DNA from: Phoenicibacter sp963592435
Lineage (GTDB): Bacteria; Actinomycetota; Coriobacteriia; Coriobacteriales; Eggerthellaceae
Direction: 5' to 3'
Length of the DNA: 64,000 nucleotides
Assembly (NCBI GenBank): GCA_963592435.1
Contig: CAVAWT010000004.1
Coordinates: 20,026 to 84,025 of the forward strand
Under the pieces are notes generated by a model. The model was not told where the DNA came from and did not search any database. It saw nothing but the letters and a program-made list of their open reading frames with translations. Below are positions 52,429-61,195 of the stretch, piece after piece. The translations under genes were made by a program, and so were the position numbers. Positions within the stretch are counted from its first letter, which is position 1. The number at the start of each line of letters is the position of its first letter.

Positions 52429-53097
52429 TCATTGGCGCTTTGCAATGACTCGAGAGACGATTAAGAGGGCGAGTGACGCAAGGACTGAAATCGCGCCCCA
52501 AACGACGCCCATTCCGATCCAGAAGTTTTCAGGATACATGCAGATCAGAAGAGAATCTGCTGAGAAAATCCATGAGCCACTTGGGAAAAAAAGTGAGTGC
52601 ATCCACGCAAAGAATGAATCGAAGCTAAAAAACACCCAAGCTCCGAAAGCTAAGATGACGAGAATTGAAAGGATTGATGAGTGACAAAAGAGGCTGGCGA
52701 GCGCTTTTCTGCCTCCGACGAAAAAGGTAAATCCTGAAAGCACAGCAGAAACTATTGCAAGAATTATAAAAAGTTGTCCTACGTTTTCAAAAATTGGAGT
52801 GCAAGCTTGAAGGTGAGTTAGCATGGAAGCGTCGAGTCCGTCTGCTGGCAACCCTAGGAGTTCAAGAGAGTTTTTTAAGCCTTCCGTGCCAATCAATCCA
52901 CAGGCATAGTCTCTCGTTGCCAAACACGCTTTTGCCATTGTGTCAGCTGATGCTCCAAAAGTTGCACCATGAGAAGTCATTCTTGACAAAACTTCTGTCG
53001 TTTGTGGAACAAAAATGCAAACCATCAAACCGCACATTATGAGAGTCAAGGCAAGCGTTAACCTTGAGACTCCTTTTGTAATCATTGAACCTAACAT
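52429..53097 (-). CDS. TIGR01906/DUF1461-family integral membrane protein
   Basis: A 222-residue membrane protein with about four or five hydrophobic segments. The signature near the C-terminus is FAWMHSLFFPSGSWIFSADSLLICMYPENFWIGMG, which fits the conserved H..FF....W.F...D.L...YPE.F pattern of the TIGR01906 family, together with LTHLQACTPIFENVGQLF for its central part. The frame is open from a TTG at 53139, but GAGGACAC before the ATG at 53097 supports the shorter form. Function is unknown. Confidence 0.82.
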   Translation of the reverse strand: MLGSMITKGVSRLTLALTLIMCGLMVCIFVPQTTEVLSRMTSHGATFGASADTMAKACLATRDYACGLIGTEGLKNSLELLGLPADGLDASMLTHLQACTPIFENVGQLFIILAIVSAVLSGFTFFVGGRKALASLFCHSSILSILVILAFGAWVFFSFDSFFAWMHSLFFPSGSWIFSADSLLICMYPENFWIGMGVVWGAISVLASLALLIVSRVIAKRQ

Positions 53098-53212
53098 TTT
53101 AAGCGTGTCCTCATTTTTCTTATAATTCTCTCTTTTCAAATTTATTGAAGCTTTTAAATTATAATAAATGAGAAGATGATGTTAAACAGCTAAATAGTGT
53201 AAGGAAACTAAT

Positions 53213-54553
53213 ATGACAGCTTTAAATGATGAATATATTGGCATATTAAACAGCTTGAATGGAGACCAAGAGGGGAGGCTGAAGGCGCTGGATCACCTGC
53301 AATCTTCAGACGTTGATGCGCATGGCGAACCGCTAAATTTTTCTTACGTTCCTCTTCTTGTTGACGAAAGCCTTCACAGTTTTTTCTCTGATATTGTGAC
53401 AACAACACACACGATTCTGACAAAGATTATTAAGAACTACATCGAAGACGAAAATTACAGAGCACTTTTTGGATATTCAGAAGAGCTAGAAAATTTGATT
53501 ATGTTGCCTTGTGATTATGAGCAGCTTCTTCCAATGGCACGTTTCGACATATTTATGGATGAAGAAACTCGTGATTTTAAGTTCTGTGAGTTCAATACTG
53601 ATGGAACGAGTTGCATGTCGCGCGACCTCATTTTGGGGCAAGGTGTCCAGCTGGGAGAGACTTTTAAGAAATTTGCAGAAAATCACAACGTAAAAAATTA
53701 TGAATTGTTTGACTCCTGGGCCCAAGCTTGTTTGAATGATTATTCTCACACTGCTCATGCAGTCGGAAATCCGCTTGTTGCAATTGCGGATTTCATGGAT
53801 GAACACGCAACATTCTCTGACTTTAACCGCTATAAAGATGCTTTTGAAAGACAAGGCTCACGAGCAAAAGTTGTTGACATGCGCGATCTTGAGTTTGATG
53901 GTGAGAAGCTCTATGACAAAAACGATGGAGAAAAAATTCATTGCGTCTATCGAAGAGCTGTCACTTGCGACATAATTTCTAAAAAAGATGAATGCAAAGC
54001 TTTGATCGATGCAGTAGCGAATGAAAAAGTGTGCCTAGTCGGTCACTTCAGGACAACTGTTGTTCACACAAAAACAGTGAACATCGCTCTTTTCCTGCCC
54101 GAAACAAGGCAATTTTTGACTGATGAAGAGTGTGAGTTCATCGACGCTCATTGTCCGAAGACCTTCCGCTTTAATGACAAAGCACCAGTTGATGCGCAAG
54201 TAATAAAAGAAAATCCTAAAAATTGGATTCTGAAGCCAGAAGACGATTATGGTGCAAAAGGTGTTTTTGCAGGACCTGATTTTGAGGATAAAGACAAATG
54301 GGCTGAGGCTGTTGATAAATGCTTCAATGCAGGATACGTTGCACAAGAATATGCTCAGCAGCACACGACAGATGTCATGTTCACAGGGCGTGACCTCGAC
54401 AACACAACGCCTGTGCAGAAGTTCAACGCAATGCCAGGCCTCTATTCCTACAACGGCAAGTTTGCTGGGATCTATCTTCGCTGTGGAAATGAGGGCGTCA
54501 TCGCTGTTGATCACAACGGTCTTGTCAAGCCCGCATTTAGAGTTGATTTTTAA
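53213..54553 (+). CDS. glutathionylspermidine-synthase-like ATP-grasp protein
   Basis: A 446-residue protein of the circularly permuted ATP-grasp group found in glutathionylspermidine synthase-like and peptide-ligase-like enzymes. These join a carboxylate to an amine using ATP. Visible elements: MARFDIFMDEETRDFKFCEFNTDGTSCMSRD (with the conserved E-N-T/D set), ENPKNWILKPEDDYGAKGVFAG (nucleotide-binding lysine), and a C-terminal SYNGKFAGIYLRCGNEGVI. AAGGAA precedes the ATG. metK follows at 45 bases. Substrates cannot be told from the sequence; glutathione or spermidine is not implied. Confidence 0.75.
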   Translation: MTALNDEYIGILNSLNGDQEGRLKALDHLQSSDVDAHGEPLNFSYVPLLVDESLHSFFSDIVTTTHTILTKIIKNYIEDENYRALFGYSEELENLIMLPCDYEQLLPMARFDIFMDEETRDFKFCEFNTDGTSCMSRDLILGQGVQLGETFKKFAENHNVKNYELFDSWAQACLNDYSHTAHAVGNPLVAIADFMDEHATFSDFNRYKDAFERQGSRAKVVDMRDLEFDGEKLYDKNDGEKIHCVYRRAVTCDIISKKDECKALIDAVANEKVCLVGHFRTTVVHTKTVNIALFLPETRQFLTDEECEFIDAHCPKTFRFNDKAPVDAQVIKENPKNWILKPEDDYGAKGVFAGPDFEDKDKWAEAVDKCFNAGYVAQEYAQQHTTDVMFTGRDLDNTTPVQKFNAMPGLYSYNGKFAGIYLRCGNEGVIAVDHNGLVKPAFRVDF

Positions 54554-54598
54554 TCACGTTTAAAAAATTTATAAATTATAAGAAAGAGAGTTATCCTT

Positions 54599-55855
54599 AT
54601 GACAAAGGAAACAAAACTTTTCACTTCTGAATCTGTTACAGAAGGGCATCCTGATAAACTCTGTGATCAGGTGTCAGACGGTGTCTTGGATGCGCTAATC
54701 GAAGCTGACTACAAATTTTTCGACGCTGATCCAAACGATTTAAACGCTCCAGTCCCGCAAGGCGTCAAAAATTTAAGATGTGCTTGCGAAACTTTCGTGA
54801 CAACAGGAACTGTTCTTGTTGGTGGGGAAGTTCGCTGTGAAGGATATGTTGACGTGCAGAAAGTTGTCCGAGACGTTGTTGACGACATAGGGTATAACCG
54901 TGCAAAATTCGGCTTCGATTCCACAACGTGCGGCGTCATAAACATGATTCAGGAACAGTCACCCGACATCGCGCAAGGTGTCGATGATAGCGACTACTCA
55001 ACTGGAGCAAAAGATTCTTTTGACAAAATTGGAGCTGGCGATCAAGGATCAGTCTTTGGCTATGCTTGCAACGAAACTAAAACTTTTATGCCACTGACTT
55101 GTCACCTTTCACATCGCTTAAGCGAAAAGTTGACAGAGCTAAGAAAGTCAGGAGAGCTTGATTTTTTGCGACCTGATGGAAAAACTCAAGTGACTGTTAA
55201 ATATGAAGACGGATCGCCGGTGTGCGTTGATGCGGTTGTTCTTTCAACGCAACATTCAGACAAAATTGAGACTCAGGATTTAAGGGAGCAGATTCTTAAC
55301 AACATCATTGCTCCAGTTCTCGCTAAAGAAGGCTTTGATGTTCCAGATAATGAACACTTGTTCATTAATCCGACTGGCAGGTTTGTTCAAGGAGGACCTT
55401 TTGCTGACACTGGTCTGACTGGAAGAAAATTGATAGTTGACACATATGGTGGAGTTGCTCGCCACGGAGGTGGTGCTTTTTCTGGAAAAGATGCAACAAA
55501 AGTCGACAGAAGCGGTGCATATTGCGCTCGTTGGGCTGCAAAAAACATCGTTGCCGCAGATCTAGCTGACAAATGCGAAATCCAGCTCTCCTATGCAATC
55601 GGTGTCTCGCATCCAGTCGCTCTCTATATTGACACTTTTGGGACAAACCATGTCGATGAGGAAAAAATTGAAAAAGCTGTCAGAGAAGTGTTTGACTTCC
55701 GTCCAGCCGCGATGATCGAGACTCTCAATTTGTGGCGTCCAATTTTCAAAAAAACAACAAACTATGGTCATTTTGGAAGAGAGTTGCCTGAGTTCGAGTG
55801 GGAAAAAACTAACAAAGTGCAAGACTTGCTTGACGCATGTGGCATTAACAGATAA
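54599..55855 (+). CDS. metK: S-adenosylmethionine synthetase
   Basis: A 418-residue enzyme that makes AdoMet from methionine and ATP. Motifs: FTSESVTEGHPDKLCDQVSDGVLDA (ATP binding), IGAGDQGSVFGYACNET, LRPDGKTQVTVKYEDG, DTYGGVARHGGGAFSGKDATKVDRSGAY and LSYAIGVSHPVALYIDTFGT. It is slightly longer than the usual ~390. The residue after GAGDQG is Ser-Val where many have Ile/Leu-Met. The Shine-Dalgarno site is weak (AAGAGAG). priA follows 19 bases later. Confidence 0.96.
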   Translation: MTKETKLFTSESVTEGHPDKLCDQVSDGVLDALIEADYKFFDADPNDLNAPVPQGVKNLRCACETFVTTGTVLVGGEVRCEGYVDVQKVVRDVVDDIGYNRAKFGFDSTTCGVINMIQEQSPDIAQGVDDSDYSTGAKDSFDKIGAGDQGSVFGYACNETKTFMPLTCHLSHRLSEKLTELRKSGELDFLRPDGKTQVTVKYEDGSPVCVDAVVLSTQHSDKIETQDLREQILNNIIAPVLAKEGFDVPDNEHLFINPTGRFVQGGPFADTGLTGRKLIVDTYGGVARHGGGAFSGKDATKVDRSGAYCARWAAKNIVAADLADKCEIQLSYAIGVSHPVALYIDTFGTNHVDEEKIEKAVREVFDFRPAAMIETLNLWRPIFKKTTNYGHFGRELPEFEWEKTNKVQDLLDACGINR

Positions 55856-55857
55856 TT

Positions 55858-55863
55858 TATAAT
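55858..55863 (+). promoter_or_regulatory. -10 element giving a short-leader or leaderless priA transcript
   Basis: TATAAT lies between metK and priA, ending 10 bases before the GTG of priA; no ribosome site is present. A start 7-8 bases after the box would leave a leader of only a few bases. Confidence 0.45.
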
Positions 55864-55873
55864 TTCTCTCATC

Positions 55874-57964
55874 GTGCGTGTTGCTGAAGTTGTAATAGAT
55901 TCAAAAACGAAGGCACTGGATCGCACTTTTACCTATCTCATTCCAGATGAGCTCGATGCTTGCGTTGGGCAAGCTGTTTTGGTTGATTATAACAAGCATG
56001 AATACGTTGGATTTATTGTTTCAGTTTTGGACAACAAAGAAAAGGCGGATTACAATTTCACTCTTAGTCCAGTTAAAAAGGTTTTGAGTGAGTCATTCTT
56101 TGACGAGGCAACAGCTAAACTTCTCGTCTGGATTGCTCATAAATATGTTGCGCCTCTTCCAACTGCAATTCGCTTGGTCTGTCCCATAGGTGGAACTCCG
56201 AGGATTGTTAAACATAAAGATGGAACTTCCACACTAACAAAACCTCCAAAGAACCCTCGAAAGGTAAGCTTTTGCGCTGAAGAAGTTGCGATGCATGCAA
56301 GTTCCTATTCAAAACCTGATGAGTTGACTTATGAGCAAAAAAAGGCTTTAAAGGTTTTGGCGGAAGCAAAGACAAGGAGAGATGGGCAATGTGTTTTAAT
56401 CGACGGCGTGACGGGATCTGGCAAAACTGAAGTTTATCTTCAAATCATCGAAGAAGTGCTTTTGGAAGGAAAAAACGCGATTTTGCTTGTGCCGGAGATC
56501 GCGCTAACACCCCAAACTGTCGCGCGATTTGTTTCTCGCTTTGGGGAGGAGGTTGCAGTTCTTCACTCAAAGATGACACAAGCGCAAAGACGTCAACAAT
56601 GGCATTGGATAAATGAAGGAAATGCAAAAATTGTTGTTGGTGCAAGAAGTGCTCTTTTTGCGCCACTAAAAAATGTTGGGATTGTCATAATTGATGAAGA
56701 ACATGAAACGTCTTATAAACAAGAAAGCGCTCCGAGATATAACGCTCGTGACGTTGCAAAAAAGATGATGGAAGTGCAAGGGGGGCTCCTTGTTTTGGGA
56801 AGCGCGACGCCAACGATTGAGTCGCTCTATTCGTCAAAACATGACAAAAATTGGTCTCGAGTCCAGCTGACAACCAGAGCGACAGGTTCAAATTTGCCGA
56901 AAGTTGAAGTCGTTGACATGACAAACCTTGCATCAGGTGGGAAATACTCAATTTTTTCAAAGCGTTTAAAAAATCTTATAAAGGAAGAATTGAGCGAAAA
57001 TCACAAGGTTGTTCTTCTTCTTAACAGGCGTGGATTTTCAAAGTTTTTGCTATGTCGAGACTGTGGTTTTGTTCCAGAATGCCCTAACTGCTCAACATCA
57101 TTGACATATCACGAGGCAGACAATTCTCTCAAGTGCCATCATTGTGGATATGCTGTTTCAAGCCCAGCAACATGTCCGAATTGTGGATCGCATCACATGA
57201 AACGCCTCGGAACTGGAACACAAAAAGTGGAAGGTGAAATCAAGCTTATGCTTGCAAAAGCTGGTGGCTTTGACGATGTTAAAATTGTCAGGATGGATGC
57301 TGACACGACTGCCAATGCTAATTCTCACACGCAGCTTTTAAATGAATTTGCGACTGCAAAAAGGGCAGTGTTGCTGGGGACTCAGATGATTGCAAAAGGT
57401 CTCGATTTTCAAGATGTCACTTTAGTTGGCGTCATAAATGCTGATGTTTGCATGCACGTCCCAGATTTTAGAGCAAGCGAGCGGACCTATTCTCTGATTG
57501 AGCAGGTCAGTGGCAGGTGTGGTCGCTCTAAGCTTCCAGGAAGAGTGGTCGTTCAAACCTATGAACCTGACAACTGCGCTCTTCGCGCGGCTCAGGATCA
57601 TGACAGGGAATTGTTCTTGCGTGTTGAGCTTCCAAAAAGAAAGATCCTACACTTTCCGCCTTATGTCTCAATCATCCGAGTTTTGGCTTGGTCAAGCGTC
57701 AAGGACCTAGCAGAAACTGAGATTGCTCGGCTGCGCGAAAAGCTTGAAGTTGAGTTTGAGGATGACCTAAATCGTGGGCTATCAATGTCTCCTGTGTCAC
57801 CTTGCCCTTTTGAAAAATTGCAGAAAAGCTGGAGATTTCACGTTGTCATAAAAGTTCCTCTTGATATGGACGTGTCAGAGCGCATAGAAGCAGTCTTTAG
57901 AAAATTTCACACAAACAAGCTCGTTTCAACTGCAGTTGACGTTGATCCAATTTCTTTAGTTTAA
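55874..57964 (+). CDS. priA: primosomal helicase PriA
   Basis: A 696-residue replication-restart helicase. The N-terminal DNA-binding domain starts VAEVVIDSKTKALDRTFTYLIP. The helicase has DGVTGSGKTEVYLQIIEEVL (Walker A), IIDEEHETSYKQESAPRYNARDVA (DEEH), GSATPTIES and ATAKRAVLLGTQMIAKGLDFQDVTLVGV. The zinc-binding part is complete, with CRDCGFVPECPNCSTSL and CHHCGYAVSSPATCPNCGS (eight Cys). The start is GTG, with no ribosome site but a TATAAT close by. All helicase residues look intact, unlike the degenerate mycobacterial PriA. Confidence 0.95.
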   Translation: MRVAEVVIDSKTKALDRTFTYLIPDELDACVGQAVLVDYNKHEYVGFIVSVLDNKEKADYNFTLSPVKKVLSESFFDEATAKLLVWIAHKYVAPLPTAIRLVCPIGGTPRIVKHKDGTSTLTKPPKNPRKVSFCAEEVAMHASSYSKPDELTYEQKKALKVLAEAKTRRDGQCVLIDGVTGSGKTEVYLQIIEEVLLEGKNAILLVPEIALTPQTVARFVSRFGEEVAVLHSKMTQAQRRQQWHWINEGNAKIVVGARSALFAPLKNVGIVIIDEEHETSYKQESAPRYNARDVAKKMMEVQGGLLVLGSATPTIESLYSSKHDKNWSRVQLTTRATGSNLPKVEVVDMTNLASGGKYSIFSKRLKNLIKEELSENHKVVLLLNRRGFSKFLLCRDCGFVPECPNCSTSLTYHEADNSLKCHHCGYAVSSPATCPNCGSHHMKRLGTGTQKVEGEIKLMLAKAGGFDDVKIVRMDADTTANANSHTQLLNEFATAKRAVLLGTQMIAKGLDFQDVTLVGVINADVCMHVPDFRASERTYSLIEQVSGRCGRSKLPGRVVVQTYEPDNCALRAAQDHDRELFLRVELPKRKILHFPPYVSIIRVLAWSSVKDLAETEIARLREKLEVEFEDDLNRGLSMSPVSPCPFEKLQKSWRFHVVIKVPLDMDVSERIEAVFRKFHTNKLVSTAVDVDPISLV

Positions 57965-58120
57965 TCATGTTCAACAATTACAGCTTTTGTAGTATACTAG
58001 GTTCGTTCTTATTACGTTAAAAAGACGCTTTCTGCAAAACATATGAGAACATTTCTGCTTGCTTGCATTTTTTTGCATGCAAAAAATTATTTACTCGTTT
58101 TATTTAAGGAGGAGTTTTAA

Positions 58121-58837
58121 ATGACTTCATTTAAGAAAATTGCTGAAAAAGGCACACTTTTGAAAGTGGCAATAGCATTCGCATTTGCTGGCCTTCTCGC
58201 AGTGACTCTTGTTGGTTGCGGTTCGGGAGACTCAACAAAGAAAGCAAGTGACAACAGCAACAATCCAACAGATTCTGTGCCAATCGTTGTTGACACAAAC
58301 AAAAAAGAAGTGAAGTATCTTGCACAAGTTAACGGCATTTATTTCACAGAAAACACTCGTCATGGCATTGTTTACAAAGGTGGATCTAACGGAGACAAAT
58401 CAGTTCTCACTGGTCTTGGCGACGAAAAAGATTTCTATCAAGCTTTGATCGATTGTGGTTTCAACGCTGGAAACAATTTGACAGCTGATGACATGGCTGA
58501 CGGCTCTGGTGAAGGCAAAACGATCGAGGGCGACAAGCTCGAGATCACGATTGAGTGGGATGGGCAAGATCCTATGCCAATTGAAAAATGCTTCAAGCCA
58601 ACGAAACTTTCAGCAAGAACAGCTGATTGGCGCTTCGGCGGAAACATCGATCGTGCAAAAGCTAAAAACACAGGTTGTGTCCTTTGCCTCGACTCTTGCG
58701 CAGTCGGAATCGTTTCTGACGCTGCATGGCCTTGCAACACAACAACAGCAACGAACACAACTTGGTTCAATGGTGTTGAAAGTGTTCTTCCTGCAGACGG
58801 CACAAAAGTCATCGTAACATTCAAAGCTAAAAACTAA
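58121..58837 (+). CDS. YdjY-like domain lipoprotein
   Basis: A 238-residue predicted lipoprotein. The signal peptide ends AVTLVGC (Cys33), followed by a Ser/Asn-rich linker. The domain (KKEVKYLAQVNGIYFTENTRHGIVYKGGSNG, ALIDCGFNAGNNLTADDM, GDKLEITIEWDGQDPMPIEKCF) has the look of a YdjY-type domain, whose role is unknown. Two further features are CVLCLDSCAVGIVSDAAW with several Cys, and a C-terminus KVIVTFKAKN. AAGGAGGAG precedes the ATG. It is monocistronic, with a terminator after it. Confidence 0.78.
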   Translation: MTSFKKIAEKGTLLKVAIAFAFAGLLAVTLVGCGSGDSTKKASDNSNNPTDSVPIVVDTNKKEVKYLAQVNGIYFTENTRHGIVYKGGSNGDKSVLTGLGDEKDFYQALIDCGFNAGNNLTADDMADGSGEGKTIEGDKLEITIEWDGQDPMPIEKCFKPTKLSARTADWRFGGNIDRAKAKNTGCVLCLDSCAVGIVSDAAWPCNTTTATNTTWFNGVESVLPADGTKVIVTFKAKN

Positions 58838-58898
58838 GCATTTTAGTTTTTAGTCGAAAGCGTCTAATTAAATAAATTGTAGGATTGATTGAAGATCT

Positions 58899-58930
58899 AA
58901 GCCACGAATGTTTAAGTTTGTGGCTTTCTT
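58899..58930 (+). terminator. terminator after the YdjY-like lipoprotein gene
   Basis: AAGCCACGAA (58899-58908) pairs with TTTGTGGCTT (58917-58926), with one wobble, followed by a short T-rich tail. Confidence 0.65.
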
Positions 58931-58941
58931 CATGATTGATA

Positions 58942-58959
58942 AGTTAGCATATGCTAACT
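58942..58959. promoter_or_regulatory. perfect 18-bp palindrome before the TVP38 operon
   Basis: AGTTAGCATATGCTAACT lies 14 bases before the ATG of the first TVP38 gene, with the ribosome site (TAGGAGG) between. Its 16-base core is identical to the palindrome at 40715-40730. It may be an operator, or an RNA hairpin controlling access to the ribosome site. Confidence 0.6.
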
Positions 58960-58973
58960 AGTAGGAGGTTTTT

Positions 58974-60506
58974 ATGGCTCAAGAGCCAAAAGAAGAAACA
59001 AAAGCTAAAGAGTCAGCTGAAGAAAAAAACGCAGTTGAAGTAAAAGAAGAAGAGAAAGTTGAAAAAAAGCCTTTCAAGTCTCTCTTTAAGAAAAAAGATG
59101 AAGATAAAGAAGTTGAGGTTGACACAAGGACTCCAGCCATCAGAAACTTAGAGACTTTTATGAAATACTTTTCATATGTCTACGTCTCGTTTTGTTGGGG
59201 TTGCACAGTTGAATATTTCTGCTTCGGGCAGACGTCGATCCAGATGTCCTATTTCGGATATATTTTTTGGTACGTTTTCTTGATCGGTTTGATTGGTGCT
59301 TGTTATGGCGGTCGAGGCCACAGGCGAGGTGTTGGTTGGCGAGGAACTCTTGGTTCAGTATTGTGTACGATAATGTTTGCAATCATCGTCTATGCAGGTG
59401 ACGTTCCTCACATGATCTCAGCGCTCGGCATGTTCACGAAGCGCGGATTTTTTGGAATAGTTTTCTATTGGAACATAAGAATTGTTTCCTACGTCTTGTT
59501 CACGTATTTCATTTTTGGTGCACTTACAATTTTTATTTATGAAGCAGTTCACAAAGCACCACCAAGAAAATTTGAAGATGAGGAAGAAAGAAGACGCGTT
59601 ACATATCAAAGCCGAGTCAAGTGGATTTCTTTCTTTGTTCTATTTATTATCGTCATCATTTGTTCTTTCGTCCCTTCTGTTCGTGACACGATTGGCTACA
59701 TCTTCAATCTTCTCTCGACTGGCGACATAAACAAAGTTATCGAATACATCCGCTCATTTGGACCTTGGGCAGTTGCCGTATCAACTTTTCTGATGGTGTT
59801 TCAGGCACTCGCGGCACCGATTCCAGCGTTTCTCATCACGTTCTCAAACGCAGCAGTTTTCGGATGGGTCGGCGGTTGCATCCTGTCTTGGTCTTCCGCC
59901 ATGCTTGCTGCTGCAATTTGTTTCTACATCGCACGTTTCTTCGGACGCGACGCTGTTATGCTCTTCATGAGCAGGGGTGCTCTTGCGTCTGTCGACAGGT
60001 GGTTTACTAAATATGGCAAAAACGCGATTCTCATCTGCAGACTTTTGCCATTTGTGTCTTTTGACTACATCTCCTATGCTGCCGGCATCACGGGAATGAG
60101 CTTCCTTGACTTCTTCATTTGGACTGGCATTGGCCAGCTCCCTGCAACGATCGTTTATTCCTATGTTGGATCAACCTTGACAGGAGACATAGCAGCCATC
60201 TTCTCTGGCATGATAACAATGTTTATTGTTGCAGGTCTCATTTGGTTTTTGGCTACCGTCTGGAGAACTCGCCATAAGGACTTGATGGACGAATCGAACG
60301 AAACTGCCGATGCTGAGAGTGCGGAAGGTCGCGAGACAATAGAAGTTAATGCTAAAGGAAAATTAAACATCCTTAAAGACAATGCAAAGAATGTGCCAGA
60401 AAAGAAAAATGAAGGCGAGACCAAAACAACAAATCTCAGCGATGAGGATGAAGGCGTTGAGAACAAAACTTCTGAAGTTGAAGGTGACAAGAAGGAAGAC
60501 GAGTAA
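58974..60506 (+). CDS. TVP38/TMEM64-family membrane protein with long charged ends
   Basis: A 510-residue membrane protein. The first ~60 residues and the last ~80 are highly charged (Glu/Lys). Between lie four N-terminal hydrophobic segments not found in ordinary family members, and then the TVP38/VTT (DedA-like) domain: FGPWAVAVSTFLMVFQALAAPIPAFLITFSNAAVFGWVGG, ICFYIARFFGRDAVMLFM, ICRLLPFVSFDYISYAAGITGMSFLDFFIWTGIGQLPATIVYSYVGS. DedA/TVP38 proteins are linked with proton-motive-force homeostasis, lipid or selenite transport. TAGGAGG precedes the ATG. Its stop overlaps the next ATG by one base (TAATG), so translation is coupled. Confidence 0.87.
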   Translation: MAQEPKEETKAKESAEEKNAVEVKEEEKVEKKPFKSLFKKKDEDKEVEVDTRTPAIRNLETFMKYFSYVYVSFCWGCTVEYFCFGQTSIQMSYFGYIFWYVFLIGLIGACYGGRGHRRGVGWRGTLGSVLCTIMFAIIVYAGDVPHMISALGMFTKRGFFGIVFYWNIRIVSYVLFTYFIFGALTIFIYEAVHKAPPRKFEDEEERRRVTYQSRVKWISFFVLFIIVIICSFVPSVRDTIGYIFNLLSTGDINKVIEYIRSFGPWAVAVSTFLMVFQALAAPIPAFLITFSNAAVFGWVGGCILSWSSAMLAAAICFYIARFFGRDAVMLFMSRGALASVDRWFTKYGKNAILICRLLPFVSFDYISYAAGITGMSFLDFFIWTGIGQLPATIVYSYVGSTLTGDIAAIFSGMITMFIVAGLIWFLATVWRTRHKDLMDESNETADAESAEGRETIEVNAKGKLNILKDNAKNVPEKKNEGETKTTNLSDEDEGVENKTSEVEGDKKEDE

Positions 60507-61195
60507 TGTCTTCAGCACTTCAATTTTGTAAAAAGAACTACAAGCTCCTAGTTTTCTTGGGGCTTGTTGTTCTTGTCATCATATTAAATTTTGTTTTTGG
60601 ATGGTCAGACATGATTGCGTCAGGACAATTTCTTGATTGGTTGCGATCCATGTTGACTGATCATCCCGTCGAAACAGGCATCATATATGTTGTTTTGTCA
60701 ATAATCGGATGCGTTGTTTTGGCGTTGCCTGGAGTCATTTTTGCAATTGCTGCAGGAACGCTTTTTGGCGCAATTGCTGGCACGTTTTTGTGCTGGCTTG
60801 CGGTGACTCTTGGCGCGATGGTGTCTTTTTTGGTCGGGAGATATTTCTTAAAAGATTCCCTAAAACCAAAGCTTGCTCAAAATAAACAACTAAACAACCT
60901 CTTTTTTGAAGGAGCTCACAAGTCTGACATCTATCTTTTGGCAATAACAAGGCTAATCCCAATTTTCCCCTACAACTTGCAAAATTTTGCTTATGGCATA
61001 ACCGACATAAGTTTTTTCTCATATTCGCTCTATTCTGCCATATTCATGATTCCTGGAACTGCAGTATATACTGTCGCCTCAGCAGGGCTTCTCGATGCAG
61101 ATAACAGAATTGTCTACTTTGCATTTGCTGGGGTTTTACTTGTTATAACATTGCTTGTTGCCTACCTATTAAAGAAGAAAGCGAACATAAAATGA
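60506..61195 (+). CDS. TVP38/TMEM64-family membrane protein
   Basis: A 229-residue, single-domain TVP38/VTT protein with about six hydrophobic segments: LLVFLGLVVLVIILNFVFG, IGCVVLALPGVIFAIAAGTLFGAIAGTFLCWLAVTLGAMVSFLVGRYF, ITRLIPIFPYNLQNFAYGITDISFFSYSLYSAIFMIPGTAVYT. It is of ordinary family length. The two TVP38 genes in tandem are different in sequence and may work together. Its TGA overlaps the ATG of the next gene (ATGA), giving coupled translation of all three genes. Confidence 0.9.
   Translation: MSSALQFCKKNYKLLVFLGLVVLVIILNFVFGWSDMIASGQFLDWLRSMLTDHPVETGIIYVVLSIIGCVVLALPGVIFAIAAGTLFGAIAGTFLCWLAVTLGAMVSFLVGRYFLKDSLKPKLAQNKQLNNLFFEGAHKSDIYLLAITRLIPIFPYNLQNFAYGITDISFFSYSLYSAIFMIPGTAVYTVASAGLLDADNRIVYFAFAGVLLVITLLVAYLLKKKANIK

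Noticed and set aside
54664..54690. GTGTCAGAC in metK and similar partial words (15580, 30823, 55413, 60605, 60924)
   Set aside because: They match only seven of the nine core bases, or the core plus unrelated flanks, and were not counted as repeat units.
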